Of a DNA stretch of 64,000 bases, positions 48,424-57,283 are shown piece by piece. The position numbers were made by a program, and so were the translations under genes. The notes below the pieces were generated by a model. It had not been told where the DNA came from. It did no database searches and saw nothing but the letters and a program-made list of their open reading frames with translations. The DNA is from Myxococcota bacterium (GTDB taxonomy: Bacteria; Myxococcota_A; Polyangia; Palsa-1104; JAEUJZ01), in the NCBI GenBank assembly GCA_025057315.1, contig JANWXW010000031.1:24001-88000 (forward strand). The letters run 5' to 3'. Position 1 is the stretch's first letter. Each line of letters starts with the position of its first letter.

Positions 48424-49172
48424 ACAGAGAGACCGTCGGTGGAACGCCCCTGTGCGGTGGCGATACACGGCGGCCGCCACGGGACGAAGACCTGGTGCTG
48501 CAGTTCCTGCCGCTTATCAGAAAAATCGCCGGCTCGCTCATGCGGCGCCTGCCAGCCCACATTCGCATCGACGATCTGGAGGCCGCTGGCATCGTGGGCC
48601 TGCTGCACGCGGCGCAGCTCCGCGACCCAGAGCGGCCGGAACAGTTCGAGGCCTACGCACGACGTCGGATCGAGGGCTCCATGCTGGATGAGCTGCGCAA
48701 GTCCGACACACTACCCAAGGACGCCCGTCAGCTCTCCAGGCGCATCATCGCGGCCATGCGCGCCGTCGAGCAACGGGAGGGACACATAGATGAGGAGTTG
48801 GTAGCGGAGGAATTGGGGGTGAGCCTGGAAGAGTACCGCTCCATGCTGGAGCGAACTGTGGATGTGCGTCTGCTCTCCCTGGACCACCCTACCGACGAAC
48901 ATGGGCGCCAACAGGTCCTGCAGGTGCCCACGGGACAGCCCACGGCGCTGGAGGCAATGCTGGAAGCCGAACGCTGCATGCGCGTCGCCGCGGCGTTGCG
49001 CCGCCTGCCTGACAAGCAGCGCAAGGTCCTGGCGCTCTACTATCTGGAGGAGCTTAGCATGAAGGAGATTGCCCTGACGCTGAACCTGACCGTGCCGCGC
49101 GTGTGCCAGCTCCACTCCGAGGGGGTGCACGCGGTGCGCTCGATGTTGGAGGCTGAGGAGGAGGTGCACTAG
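48420..49172 (+). CDS. fliA: Flagellar sigma factor sigma-28 (FliA/WhiG family)
   Basis: A 250-residue sigma factor. Region 2: LPLIRKIAGSLMRRLPAHIRIDDLEAAGIVGLL in shortened form, with FEAYARRRIEGSMLDELRKS. Region 3 follows (EELGVSLEEYRSML), then region 4 with PDKQRKVLALYYLEELSMKE and VPRVCQLHSEGVHAVR. It should transcribe late genes such as flagellin. The GTG at 48420 overlaps the flhG stop; the open frame upstream belongs to flhG in another phase. Its likely anti-sigma, FlgM, is encoded 3.9 kb downstream in the same operon. A paralogue lies at the right end of the window. Confidence 0.93.
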   Translation: MNRETVGGTPLCGGDTRRPPRDEDLVLQFLPLIRKIAGSLMRRLPAHIRIDDLEAAGIVGLLHAAQLRDPERPEQFEAYARRRIEGSMLDELRKSDTLPKDARQLSRRIIAAMRAVEQREGHIDEELVAEELGVSLEEYRSMLERTVDVRLLSLDHPTDEHGRQQVLQVPTGQPTALEAMLEAERCMRVAAALRRLPDKQRKVLALYYLEELSMKEIALTLNLTVPRVCQLHSEGVHAVRSMLEAEEEVH

Positions 49173-49895
49173 ATGTCTGCAACTGGCCTCTATTCGGCGC
49201 TCTCGGGTGCTGTTGCCGAAGGTCAGGCCCTCGAAGCAGTGGCGGCCAATTTGGCCAATGCGAGCACCACGGCCTTCCGAGCCCAGCGGCTGGGCTTCCG
49301 CGAGGTGCTGGTCCGGACCCAGGGGCGCAAGGAGCAGCGGTTTGTCCAGACCAGCACCATCACCCTAGATACCACCCCTGGTCCGGTGCGCTTCACCGGG
49401 CAGAGCACAGACGTGGCGCTCGAGGGCCCGGGCTTTCTTGCAGTGCAAACCCCAGCTGGCCCTCGCTATGTGCGGGGCGGCTCCATGATGCGTGGCCCTG
49501 ACGGCAGCCTGCTGACCCTGGGGGGGCACGCACTGCTTGGCACCGACGGACGGCCCCTGCGGATCCCACCCGGGGCTGTGGAGTTTGGCCGCCGGGGCGA
49601 GGTGCTGGTGGAGGGCCAGCTGGTCGGGCGCATGCAGATCGTGGAGTTTGCGCGACCTGAAACCCTGCGCGGTGAGGGCAGTGGCCTCTTTGCTAGCGGT
49701 CCAGGCAATGTGCCCCAAGCTGCGGGGCGCACCGAGGTCCTGTCGCGGCACCTGGAGGGCGCCAACGTCAACCCGCTGCGCGCCATGACTGACGTCATCG
49801 TCACCTCACGCCACTACGAGGCCCTGCACCGTCTCATCGAGACCTATCGAGAAATCGACACCACAGCGGCACGCGAGCTGGCCACGGCGACCTGA
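49173..49895 (+). CDS. flgF: Flagellar proximal-rod protein FlgF
   Basis: A 240-residue rod protein of the FlgF/FlgG family: N-terminal LYSALSGAVAEGQALEAVAANLANAST and C-terminal LEGANVNPLRAMTDVIVTSRHYEALH, the coiled axial helices. It begins directly after the fliA stop. FlgF is preferred over FlgG because a better FlgG follows and the D1 part is shorter. Confidence 0.88.
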   Translation: MSATGLYSALSGAVAEGQALEAVAANLANASTTAFRAQRLGFREVLVRTQGRKEQRFVQTSTITLDTTPGPVRFTGQSTDVALEGPGFLAVQTPAGPRYVRGGSMMRGPDGSLLTLGGHALLGTDGRPLRIPPGAVEFGRRGEVLVEGQLVGRMQIVEFARPETLRGEGSGLFASGPGNVPQAAGRTEVLSRHLEGANVNPLRAMTDVIVTSRHYEALHRLIETYREIDTTAARELATAT

Positions 49896-49936
49896 GCGCT
49901 TAGATCAGCAACCCAGCTACGGCAAGGAGGGACAAG

Positions 49937-50722
49937 ATGCTTCGCGCCCTGTCCACCGCGGCCACTGGCATGGAAGCCCAGCAGAGCCGCATAGAGATCA
50001 TCGCCAACAACCTGGCCAATGTGAACACGGCCGGCTTCAAGCGCAGCCGCGCAGAGTTCCAAGACCTGCTGTACCAGACCATGCGCCCGCCGGGGGTCGC
50101 TGCGGCCGGGGGCATGGTCGTACCCACGGGACAGCAGATCGGCCTAGGCACGCGCGTGGTGGCCACTGCCCGTATCCACACCGAAGGAGACCTGCGTCAG
50201 ACCGGTGTGCCGCTGGACATCGCCATCGAAGGCGAGGGTTTCCTGGCAGTGAACCTTCCTTCCGGCGAGCTAGCCTACACGCGCGCAGGGGCGCTTAAGC
50301 TCGATGGCAACGGCCGCCTGGTCACCGCGGACGGGTTTCCCCTGGCCTCAGCCATCGTCATCCCACCGGATACCACCCACATCGGCATCAGCCCGGACGG
50401 CACCGTCAGCGTACAGCAGCCCGGCCAGCAGCAGATGACCGAGGTGGGACGGCTGACGCTGGTGACATTCCCCAACCCGGCGGGCTTGGTGGCCCGCGGG
50501 CGCAACCTGTTCCAGCCGACCGCGGTCTCCGGCCCCCCCATCGAGGGACAGCCGGGCACGGCCGGCCTGGGCACCCTGGCGCAGGGCATGCTCGAGATGT
50601 CCAACGTCAAGGTGGTCGAGGAGATGGTGGATCTCATCATCGGACAGCGCGCCTATGACATCGACGCCCGGGTCATCAGGGCTGCCGATGAGATGCTCCA
50701 AGAGACGGCGCGGCTGCGCTAG
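49937..50722 (+). CDS. flgG: Flagellar distal-rod protein FlgG
   Basis: A 261-residue rod protein with the classic N-terminus (MLRALSTAATGMEAQQSRIE, NNLANVNTAGFKRSRAEFQD), central LDIAIEGEGFLAVNLPSGEL, and C-terminal EMSNVKVVEEMVDLIIGQRAYD. The length equals typical FlgG (about 260). It forms the drive shaft inside the P and L rings encoded just downstream. Confidence 0.96.
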   Translation: MLRALSTAATGMEAQQSRIEIIANNLANVNTAGFKRSRAEFQDLLYQTMRPPGVAAAGGMVVPTGQQIGLGTRVVATARIHTEGDLRQTGVPLDIAIEGEGFLAVNLPSGELAYTRAGALKLDGNGRLVTADGFPLASAIVIPPDTTHIGISPDGTVSVQQPGQQQMTEVGRLTLVTFPNPAGLVARGRNLFQPTAVSGPPIEGQPGTAGLGTLAQGMLEMSNVKVVEEMVDLIIGQRAYDIDARVIRAADEMLQETARLR

Positions 50723-50732
50723 GCCGTGGTCC

Positions 50733-50996
50733 ATGCGTAGCCTGCTTGCCGTCATCGGCCTGCTGCTGGTTTTTGGGCGCGCGGGCGCTGCCAGTTCCGG
50801 GGAAGCGGTGCCGACTGTCCGCCGCGGCGATCGGGTGCTTCTGACTGTCCGTGTGGGTGCGGTGGTGGCCCAGGTGGAAGCCGAAGCCCTGCAAGACGGC
50901 GGTGCGGGCCAGATCATTCGCGTGCGCAACCTACACAACGGCCGGGTGCAGCAGGGTCGCATCACCCGCGCTGGGCTGGTGGAGGTGACCAATTGA
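50733..50996 (+). CDS. flgA: Short FlgA-type P-ring chaperone
   Basis: An 87-residue protein with a signal peptide (MRSLLAVIGLLLVFGRAGA), followed only by the last part of FlgA: VRRGDRVLLTVRVGAVVAQVEA, GGAGQIIRVRNLHNGRVQQG and ITRAGLVEV. Typical FlgA has about 220 residues with an extra N-terminal SAF region; here that part is absent. The position between flgG and flgH/flgI supports the name. The ATG at 50733 gives a proper signal peptide. The end overlaps flgH. Confidence 0.78.
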   Translation: MRSLLAVIGLLLVFGRAGAASSGEAVPTVRRGDRVLLTVRVGAVVAQVEAEALQDGGAGQIIRVRNLHNGRVQQGRITRAGLVEVTN

Positions 50997-51673
50997 GATT
51001 GACTCTAGTCTCTCTGTGCGCCCTCATGGTGTCTGCCTGCGTTGGGCACGTGCTTCCCTACACGCCCAAGGTGCGCAGCTACACCATCGGGGACTATGCC
51101 ACGCCGCCCCGCCACCTCTCCCCGGGATCGATCTATGTCGAAGGGCCATCCTGGGTAGCCGATCCGCGGGCCCACATGGTCGGTGACGTTCTCACCGTGC
51201 GCATCGAGGAAGGCGAGCGCGGCACCCACCGCGCCACCACCCATCTATCGCGCAGCGGAAAATGGGAACTTGGAATTCCATCGCTTTTGTCACTGGCTGC
51301 CAGTATTGGCAAAACAGTGCCTGGCCTGGATTTGGCCCGCCTGCTGTCGGCGCAGACGGCATCGCAACACCGTGGGGAAGGTGAAACCAGCCGCATCGGC
51401 CATGTTAGTGCCACCATGCCGGTGCGCATCAAACGCCTGCTCCCAAACGGAGACTTTTACATCGAAGGGAGCAAGGTGGTGCTGGTCAATAGCGAGGAGC
51501 ACCATATTTACCTGAGCGGGGTCGTGCGCGAGGTGGATCTGCTGGCGGACAACTCAGTCCCTTCCACTCGCATCGCGGATCTGCAGATCGAGCTGACCGG
51601 TCGGGGCGTGGTCACCGAGAAGCAAAACCCGGGCTGGGCAAGCAGGGTGCTAGACTATGTTTGGCCGTTTTAG
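50993..51673 (+). CDS. flgH: Flagellar L-ring lipoprotein FlgH
   Basis: A 226-residue outer-membrane lipoprotein (LTLVSLCALMVSAC) with FlgH motifs (VGDVLTVRIEEGERGTHRAT, RIKRLLPNGDFYIEGSKVV, HHIYLSGVVREVDLLADNSV). It forms the L-ring around the rod. The start is a TTG overlapping the flgA stop (TTGA), supported by GGAGGTGA seven bases before it. It ends 17 bp inside flgI. Confidence 0.94.
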   Translation: MRLTLVSLCALMVSACVGHVLPYTPKVRSYTIGDYATPPRHLSPGSIYVEGPSWVADPRAHMVGDVLTVRIEEGERGTHRATTHLSRSGKWELGIPSLLSLAASIGKTVPGLDLARLLSAQTASQHRGEGETSRIGHVSATMPVRIKRLLPNGDFYIEGSKVVLVNSEEHHIYLSGVVREVDLLADNSVPSTRIADLQIELTGRGVVTEKQNPGWASRVLDYVWPF

Positions 51674-52787
51674 CTTCACAGCGCTGGTTCTTCTGGCTGC
51701 GCTGATGGCGTCAGCCCGTGCCGAGCGGATCAAGGATCTGGCCCGGGTGCAGGGCGTGCGTGCCAACCAGCTCGTCGGCTATGGCCTTGTCGTGGGGCTA
51801 GCCCAGACGGGTGACGACCTTAACATCCCGTTTACGCGCCAGAGCCTCCTGGCGCTGCTGCGCCGCATGGGCACCATCATGACGGACCAGCCGTTCATCT
51901 TGAATCGCGACACGGCTGCCGTGCTGGTCACGGCCCTGGTCCCGCCCTTTGCCCGGAGTGGTTCGCAGGTGGATGTCCATGTTGCGGCGGTGGGCAATGC
52001 ACGCAGCCTCCAGGGCGGCGTGTTGATTGCTACCCCCCTGCGTGGCGGCGATGGCCGGGTCTACGCAGTGGCCCAGGGTCCTGTGGTGGTGGGAGGACTG
52101 TTCAACGTCGGTGCCACCGGGAGCTTCGTGCAGCGCAACCATGTCACCACGGGCCGCATTCCTGAAGGGGCGGTGATGGAACGCGATGTGCCTGGTGGTC
52201 TGCGCGAGGACGCCTTGACTTTTCTTTTGCGGACCCCAGATTTTACCACTGCAAACCGCATCGCACGGGCCATCGAGCTCTCGCTGGCTGCGGATCAGAA
52301 CGCTGCCGATGGGCCGCCTGCAAAATGGGTGCAGGCTCTAGATGCTGGCACGGTGCATGTCACGCTGCCGGCACGCCTGCGTGGCCAGGCGGTGGCCCTG
52401 GCGGCTCGACTGGAAGAACTGGAGGTGGAGCCCGCAGTACCTGCCCGTGTGGTGGTCAATGAACGATCGGGTGTCGTCGTCATTGGTGAACACGTGCGGC
52501 TTGGCCGGGCGGCGGTAAGCTACGGCCGTCTCACCGTGCGGGTCGATGAGGGCTTCGGGGTCTCCCAACCCAACGCCCTGGGCACCGGTGCCACCGTCGT
52601 CACGCCGCAGACCCGGATTGAGCAGAACGAGCTGCCAGGACAGCTACGCGAGGTGGGCCCGGCTGCCAAGGTAGAGGATGTGGTGCGCGCCCTCAACCAG
52701 CTCGGCGCCAGCACACGAGAGCTGGTGGCCATACTTCAGGCGCTCAAGCTCGCCGGCGCCCTGCGCGGGGAGCTCATCATTGAATAA
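51657..52787 (+). CDS. flgI: Flagellar P-ring protein FlgI
   Basis: A 376-residue periplasmic ring protein with a signal peptide (FTALVLLAALMASARA) and family motifs: IKDLARVQGVRANQLVGYGL, VVGLAQTGDDLNIPFTRQS, NRDTAAVLVTALVPPFARSG, GIPEGAVMER-type region and LGASTRELVAILQALKLAGAL. Length is normal. The ATG overlaps the end of flgH. Confidence 0.97.
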   Translation: MFGRFSFTALVLLAALMASARAERIKDLARVQGVRANQLVGYGLVVGLAQTGDDLNIPFTRQSLLALLRRMGTIMTDQPFILNRDTAAVLVTALVPPFARSGSQVDVHVAAVGNARSLQGGVLIATPLRGGDGRVYAVAQGPVVVGGLFNVGATGSFVQRNHVTTGRIPEGAVMERDVPGGLREDALTFLLRTPDFTTANRIARAIELSLAADQNAADGPPAKWVQALDAGTVHVTLPARLRGQAVALAARLEELEVEPAVPARVVVNERSGVVVIGEHVRLGRAAVSYGRLTVRVDEGFGVSQPNALGTGATVVTPQTRIEQNELPGQLREVGPAAKVEDVVRALNQLGASTRELVAILQALKLAGALRGELIIE

Positions 52788-52806
52788 ACGAGAGCAGGAG
52801 AACTCA

Positions 52807-53055
52807 ATGCACATCGGCGATCTGACAGGGCTCGGTTCTCTCGCCATGCTTGGCGGTGACGAGCCACGCAGCCTGGAAGAGCAGGTGGAGTATCTGTTTG
52901 CCAAGCAACTTGTGGCCGCCATGAGCCAGAGCCAGGCTGAGGAGGCAAGCACCGACGACTACCTGGCCCTCCTGTCAGACCACCTCGCCCGCGAGATGGC
53001 TCGGAGCGGCATCCTCGGCATTGGGCGCCAACTAGTCAGTGAGGTGCCATCATGA
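52807..53055 (+). CDS. flgJ: Rod-capping protein, FlgJ N-terminal domain only
   Basis: An 82-residue protein matching the rod-cap half of FlgJ (EEQVEYLFAKQLVAAMSQSQ, LLSDHLAREMARSGILGIG). The muramidase domain of enterobacterial FlgJ is absent, as in many non-gamma bacteria, so a separate peptidoglycan hydrolase must open the wall. GAGCAGGAG precedes the ATG. The end overlaps flgM (ATGA). Confidence 0.85.
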   Translation: MHIGDLTGLGSLAMLGGDEPRSLEEQVEYLFAKQLVAAMSQSQAEEASTDDYLALLSDHLAREMARSGILGIGRQLVSEVPS

Positions 53056-53321
53056 AAATCAGGCCCCCCGGACTCCCAACGGAAACGCTGCCCCCCCGAC
53101 TGCGGGACGTGGCGCCCCCCAAGGGCAAACAGGGCGAGGAGGCCGTTCTGGTTGCCTTCAGCAAGGCAGCGCGGGCGCTGGCCTCCCAGAACCTGGACGA
53201 TCGGGTGGATGTCGACAGGGTACAGCGTCTGCGCGAGCGGATTGAGGCTGGCACATACGAGATCGATGACCTAGCCCTTGCCCGGGCGATGCTGGAAAAG
53301 GAGCTGAAATGGAGACCGTAA
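53052..53321 (+). CDS. flgM: Anti-sigma-28 factor FlgM
   Basis: An 89-residue protein with a disordered Pro/Lys N-terminus and the FlgM C-terminal helices (VDVDRVQRLRERIEAGTYEI, DDLALARAMLEKEL). FlgM binds sigma-28 until it is exported through the finished hook. It is overlapped by flgJ upstream and flgN downstream (13 bp). Its target is probably the FliA encoded in the same operon. Confidence 0.88.
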   Translation: MKIRPPGLPTETLPPRLRDVAPPKGKQGEEAVLVAFSKAARALASQNLDDRVDVDRVQRLRERIEAGTYEIDDLALARAMLEKELKWRP

Positions 53322-53659
53322 CGCACCAGGATGCGCTGCGCGAGCTAGAGCTGCTGCTGCGGCGGCAGGCCTGGGCCGCACAGGAGGATGACCAGGAGAG
53401 CATCGTTGCACTCGCCGATGAGAGCCTCCGACGGCTCGCCTGCTTGGAAGAGGCGGTTGCTGGCGGGTATGTGTCGGCCGCGGAGCTGCGACACCTGCGC
53501 GACCTGGCTGGCTACAGCCAGCTTCTGCTGCGCCAGGCATTTACCCGCTGGGCTGCAACGCGCCTGGCCGAGCAGAGGGGCACACCGCGCTACAACGCGC
53601 AGGGACGGATGAGCGTCATCCCATGCAATCCGGAGACAACAGCCCGAGGTGTGTTGTAA
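53309..53659 (+). CDS. flgN: FlgN-like export chaperone
   Basis: A 116-residue helical protein (LRELELLLRRQAWAAQEDDQ, ADESLRRLACLEEAVAGGYV) just upstream of flgK and flgL, the normal FlgN clients. The C-terminal AEQRGTPRYNAQGRMSVIP resembles the YN-Q/GR tails of FlgN proteins. It should hold FlgK/FlgL for export and dock on FlhA. The TAA stop overlaps the flgK ATG. Confidence 0.75.
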   Translation: METVTHQDALRELELLLRRQAWAAQEDDQESIVALADESLRRLACLEEAVAGGYVSAAELRHLRDLAGYSQLLLRQAFTRWAATRLAEQRGTPRYNAQGRMSVIPCNPETTARGVL

Positions 53660-55005
53660 TGGCCTCGCTACTCGGTCTCCTCCATGCGGGCGCAGCCTCG
53701 CTGAGTGTGGGGCAGATGGGAGTCGGCGTTCACGGCGGCAACATCGCCAATGCGCGCACCCCAGGCTATGCCCGGCGCGATCTCCTCATCGAGGAAGGGG
53801 GTGGCGGGATGACACGGACCCGTGGCCTCCTCCGCAGCGAGGACTTCGTGCTGTCGCAGAAGATCGCCCAGCAGCAGGGCACCCTGCTCCATCGTAGCAG
53901 GCTGGCAGACGGTCTACGGGAGGTCGAGCAGGTGCTCCGGGCCGGCCAGAGCGACCTGTCACACCGCGTGGCAGCGCTGGCCAGCAGCCTGTCCGAGCTG
54001 GCTCCCGCGCCGCACGATTTGACCCGCCGGACGGAAGTCATCGAGCGCGGCCGGTCTGTCGCCAGCGAGTTCAACCGCCTGGCCCACTCCCTCGGACGCC
54101 TACAGGTGCAGGCCATGGAGCGGGCTCAGCGCCTGCTGCCTCGCATCGCCGAGCTGGCACGCCAGCTTGCGACCCTCAACCAGAAGGTGCTCCATGGAGC
54201 CGGGGGGGCGGCAGCGCCCGATGCAGCCCTGGCAGCACGGACCAGCGACCTGCGCGATGAGCTGGCGCGGACTTTGGCCGGCCTGGTCGGCGGCGACGTG
54301 CTGCGAAATGCGGACGGTGCAATCAACGTCCTGCTGGGGGGACTGTCTGTGGTGCATGGCGCCGTGGCCAGCCCGGTGGAGATCAAAGAAAGTGCAAGTG
54401 GGGTCCAGGTGCTCGTCGGCGGTGCGCCTCTGCAGGTGGCCGTGGGAGGGGAGCTGGGCGCGGAGTTGGCCATCCGTGATGTGGCACGCATGACGCTTGC
54501 CCAGCTGGACCGACTGGCCTTTGATTTCTCCGCGGCGCTCAATGCGCAGCATGCCTTCGGCGTTGGGCTGGACGGCGTGGGGGGGCGGCCGTTCTTCTCG
54601 CCGCCGGGCGCAGTGGCCGGCGCTGCCCTCCGTCTTGAGGTCGACCCTCAGCTGACACCGCAGACGCTGGCGGTCGGCTTCACAGCACAGCGCGGGGACA
54701 ACCGGAACGCCCTTGCGCTGTCGAACCTCATCGACCAACCGCTGCTCGAGGGTGGGCGAGCTAGCTTTCGCAACGTCTATGCACGGGTTGCCTCTCAGCT
54801 TGGCTTCCAGGTGCAGCGTGCGGCAGATGACAGGGAGGCGGCGCAGGAGCAGGCCGATGCCCTCGACCGCGCGCGGGAGGCGGTTGCTGGCGTGCAAACC
54901 GACGAGGAGATGGTGCGGCTCATGGCCTATCAGCGGGGGTTCGAGGCCAGTGCCCGGTTCATTCGCACCATCGATCAGATGCTGGATAGGCTCATCAACC
55001 TGTAG
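53659..55005 (+). CDS. flgK: Hook-filament junction protein FlgK
   Basis: A 448-residue protein with N-terminal LLHAGAASLSVGQMGVGVHG, NIANARTPGYARR, and C-terminal DEEMVRLMAYQRGFEASARF and IRTIDQMLDRLINL, the axial helices of FlgK. It forms the first junction ring (HAP1) between hook and filament. The ATG at 53659 overlaps the flgN stop; upstream in-frame ATG codons fall inside flgN. Confidence 0.95.
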   Translation: MASLLGLLHAGAASLSVGQMGVGVHGGNIANARTPGYARRDLLIEEGGGGMTRTRGLLRSEDFVLSQKIAQQQGTLLHRSRLADGLREVEQVLRAGQSDLSHRVAALASSLSELAPAPHDLTRRTEVIERGRSVASEFNRLAHSLGRLQVQAMERAQRLLPRIAELARQLATLNQKVLHGAGGAAAPDAALAARTSDLRDELARTLAGLVGGDVLRNADGAINVLLGGLSVVHGAVASPVEIKESASGVQVLVGGAPLQVAVGGELGAELAIRDVARMTLAQLDRLAFDFSAALNAQHAFGVGLDGVGGRPFFSPPGAVAGAALRLEVDPQLTPQTLAVGFTAQRGDNRNALALSNLIDQPLLEGGRASFRNVYARVASQLGFQVQRAADDREAAQEQADALDRAREAVAGVQTDEEMVRLMAYQRGFEASARFIRTIDQMLDRLINL

Positions 55006-55021
55006 CCAAGGAGCGGGCTCG

Positions 55022-55885
55022 ATGCGCATCACAGATCGTAGTGCGCTGGATCAGGCACTGCGTCAGATCCAGGGGGGACAGGAGCGGCTGCAGCGCAGCC
55101 TGAGCAAAGCCGCAAGCGGCATCCAAGTGCAGCGGCCCAGCGATGATCCAGTGGGATTCACTGAGATCAGAGTTCACGACGAGATGCTAACGCGCCTGGC
55201 GGGGTACAATCGCAACATCGCGCTGGTTCGCGCTCGGCTAGGTGCCACCGAAAGCGCGTTACAGAGCATGCTTGGGCTGCTAAGCCGCATGCGGGAGCTT
55301 ATCATGATGGACCTGAATGTGGCCATCTCGGGACCGGAGGTGCCGCTGGAGGCCCAGCAGGTCTACGAGCAGCTGCTTCAGGTTGTCAATCAGTCCTACA
55401 ACGGCGAGCCCCTCTTTTCGGGGTACAGGTCCGGCCCCCCCTTTGTGGGTCCGCGCTTCGTCGGTGACAACGAGAAGCGCGCCGTCGAGATCTCACCGCT
55501 GGGCGCCACCATCTTTGGCGTTTCGGCGCAGGAAGCCTTTGGCGTCGTCCCCGGGGGAGACATTTTTCGTGAGCTGGCCGAAGCGGTAGCTGGCATGCGC
55601 ACCGGCAACCGAGCCGCGGTGCGGGCAGGGCTGGGGGCAGTTGATCATTACCTGGGTCTTATCACCCAGGCGATGGCATCACTGGGGGCACAGCAAAACA
55701 CCCTATCGCTGGCGGAGCGCGCCAACGAGGCTTATGCATTGCAGCTTCGCTCCGCCATGGCCAGGCGACGAGACATCGATCCGGCTGCGAGCTATTCGCA
55801 GCTGGCGGCCGACCGCTATGCCATGGAGGCCACCTTTGCCGTGATTGCAAATTCAGGACGTCTTTCTCTCATAAAGTATCTATAA
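55022..55885 (+). CDS. flgL: Hook-filament junction protein FlgL
   Basis: A 287-residue protein of the flagellin/FlgL family: N-terminal MRITDRSALDQALRQIQGGQ and SLSKAASGIQVQRPSDDPVG; C-terminal helices SYSQLAADRYAMEATFAVIA and SGRLSLIKYL. The central NGEPLFSGYRSGPPFVG is typical of FlgL. The position after flgK supports FlgL (HAP3) rather than flagellin. The last codons and the gap to fliD are AT-rich. Confidence 0.93.
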   Translation: MRITDRSALDQALRQIQGGQERLQRSLSKAASGIQVQRPSDDPVGFTEIRVHDEMLTRLAGYNRNIALVRARLGATESALQSMLGLLSRMRELIMMDLNVAISGPEVPLEAQQVYEQLLQVVNQSYNGEPLFSGYRSGPPFVGPRFVGDNEKRAVEISPLGATIFGVSAQEAFGVVPGGDIFRELAEAVAGMRTGNRAAVRAGLGAVDHYLGLITQAMASLGAQQNTLSLAERANEAYALQLRSAMARRRDIDPAASYSQLAADRYAMEATFAVIANSGRLSLIKYL

Positions 55886-55912
55886 AAAGGCTGCCGAATC
55901 AGGAGGAATCCC

Positions 55913-57277
55913 ATGGCCAGTCCTATCACATTTGGCGGGCTCGCATCGGGCCTGGACACCAATGCCATCGTCGACAAGCTGGTGCAGGTGGAGCGCCAGC
56001 CCATCCTCCGGCTCCAGCGCCAGCGCGAGGCCGAAAACGCACGCAAGGCCCTCATCGGGGAGTTGGTCACCAAAGTGAGCACGCTGGCAAGCAAGCTGGA
56101 TGCTCTTAAGACACATGCAGCGGTGCAAGGACGCAAAGTGGACCTGCCGTCCGGCGCTCCCCTTGTCGCCGAGGTTCAGGGCGGCGCCCCGACGGGCAGC
56201 TACAGCATTCAGGTCAATCGGCTGGCCACTGCCCAGCGCACCTACTCCAATACCTTCGCAGACGCTGAGGCCACCGGCATCTTCACCGCTGGTACCATCT
56301 CACTTAGCATCGGCGCCAGCAGTGCCTCCATTCATGTCACCAACGCAGATTCACTTAACAGTGTAGCGCAAAAGATCAACGCCTCGGGGCTGCGCCTGTC
56401 CGCCGCGGTCGTGTACGACGGTACCCATTATCGGCTCGTCCTCAACGGACGCGACACCGGATCGGCCAATGCCATCCACATCACCGATCCCGGTGGAACG
56501 GGCCTAGGACTGGACAACCCGGCCCATACCGTGGTCGCCGCCCAAAATGCTCAGATTACTGTCGATGGCATCGTCGTAAGCTCGCCGACCAATACCGTCT
56601 CCGGCAGCATTCCCGGCGTGACCCTGACGCTCAAGGCCACCACGCCCGAACCGATCACCCTGATGGTGGCTGAAAACCCAGACGGACTCAAAGCCGCGCT
56701 CAAAGACATCGCGTCTGCCTACAACGAGGTCATGGGGCTGCTGAACAAGCAGTTTACCAACGACGGAAAAAACCATCCGCTCGGGCCAGAAACGCTGGCT
56801 GGCGACAGCTCCATACGGCAGCTCCAGGCCATGCTGTTCGGCATGACCACGCTGGTGGGGGGGCCGCCTGGCAACACCTTCTCCACACTGGCCGAGATCG
56901 GGCTCACAGTGGATCGTTTCGGGGTGATGAGCCTCGATGAGGCACGCCTCCAGCGGGCCCTGTCGACCAGCAGCACCGACGTAGCCAACTTGATCGCCGG
57001 CAGCGATGCCAGCAACGGCGCCATGAGGCGCATCACCGAGCAGCTCAAGCTATACACCGACCTTGTCGATGGTGTACTGCCCAATAAACAAAAGAGCATC
57101 GACACCCGCATCAAGTCGATCGACGACGACATCGCTCGCATGGAGGCAGCGGCACAGGCTTACGAGCGGCGCATCAGACAGCAGTTTATCGAGATGGAGC
57201 AGATCATCGCCTCGTTCCAGTCGCAAAGCGGTGCGCTGGCGCAGCTATCGTTGGGTGGACTCAGCGGTGGAAGGTAG
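55913..57277 (+). CDS. fliD: Flagellar filament cap protein FliD
   Basis: A 454-residue cap protein: N-terminal ITFGGLASGLDTNAIVDKLV, middle domains (GSYSIQVNRLATAQRTYSNT, YRLVLNGRDTGSANAIHI), C-terminal SIDTRIKSIDDDIARMEAA and IRQQFIEMEQIIASFQSQ. It caps the filament and folds flagellin into place. CAGGAGGAATCCC precedes the ATG. fliS follows by six bases. Confidence 0.95.
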   Translation: MASPITFGGLASGLDTNAIVDKLVQVERQPILRLQRQREAENARKALIGELVTKVSTLASKLDALKTHAAVQGRKVDLPSGAPLVAEVQGGAPTGSYSIQVNRLATAQRTYSNTFADAEATGIFTAGTISLSIGASSASIHVTNADSLNSVAQKINASGLRLSAAVVYDGTHYRLVLNGRDTGSANAIHITDPGGTGLGLDNPAHTVVAAQNAQITVDGIVVSSPTNTVSGSIPGVTLTLKATTPEPITLMVAENPDGLKAALKDIASAYNEVMGLLNKQFTNDGKNHPLGPETLAGDSSIRQLQAMLFGMTTLVGGPPGNTFSTLAEIGLTVDRFGVMSLDEARLQRALSTSSTDVANLIAGSDASNGAMRRITEQLKLYTDLVDGVLPNKQKSIDTRIKSIDDDIARMEAAAQAYERRIRQQFIEMEQIIASFQSQSGALAQLSLGGLSGGR

Positions 57278-57283
57278 GCCTCG

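Noticed and set aside
55022..55885. Flagellin rather than FlgL
   Set aside because: The position after flgK, the FlgL-type central segment and the C-terminus fit FlgL; no second flagellin-like gene follows.
55870..55912. Sigma-28-like promoter (TAAA and GCCGAATC) before fliD
   Set aside because: The spacing is 17 instead of about 15 bases and the -10 would lie almost on the ribosome-binding site, leaving no room for a leader.
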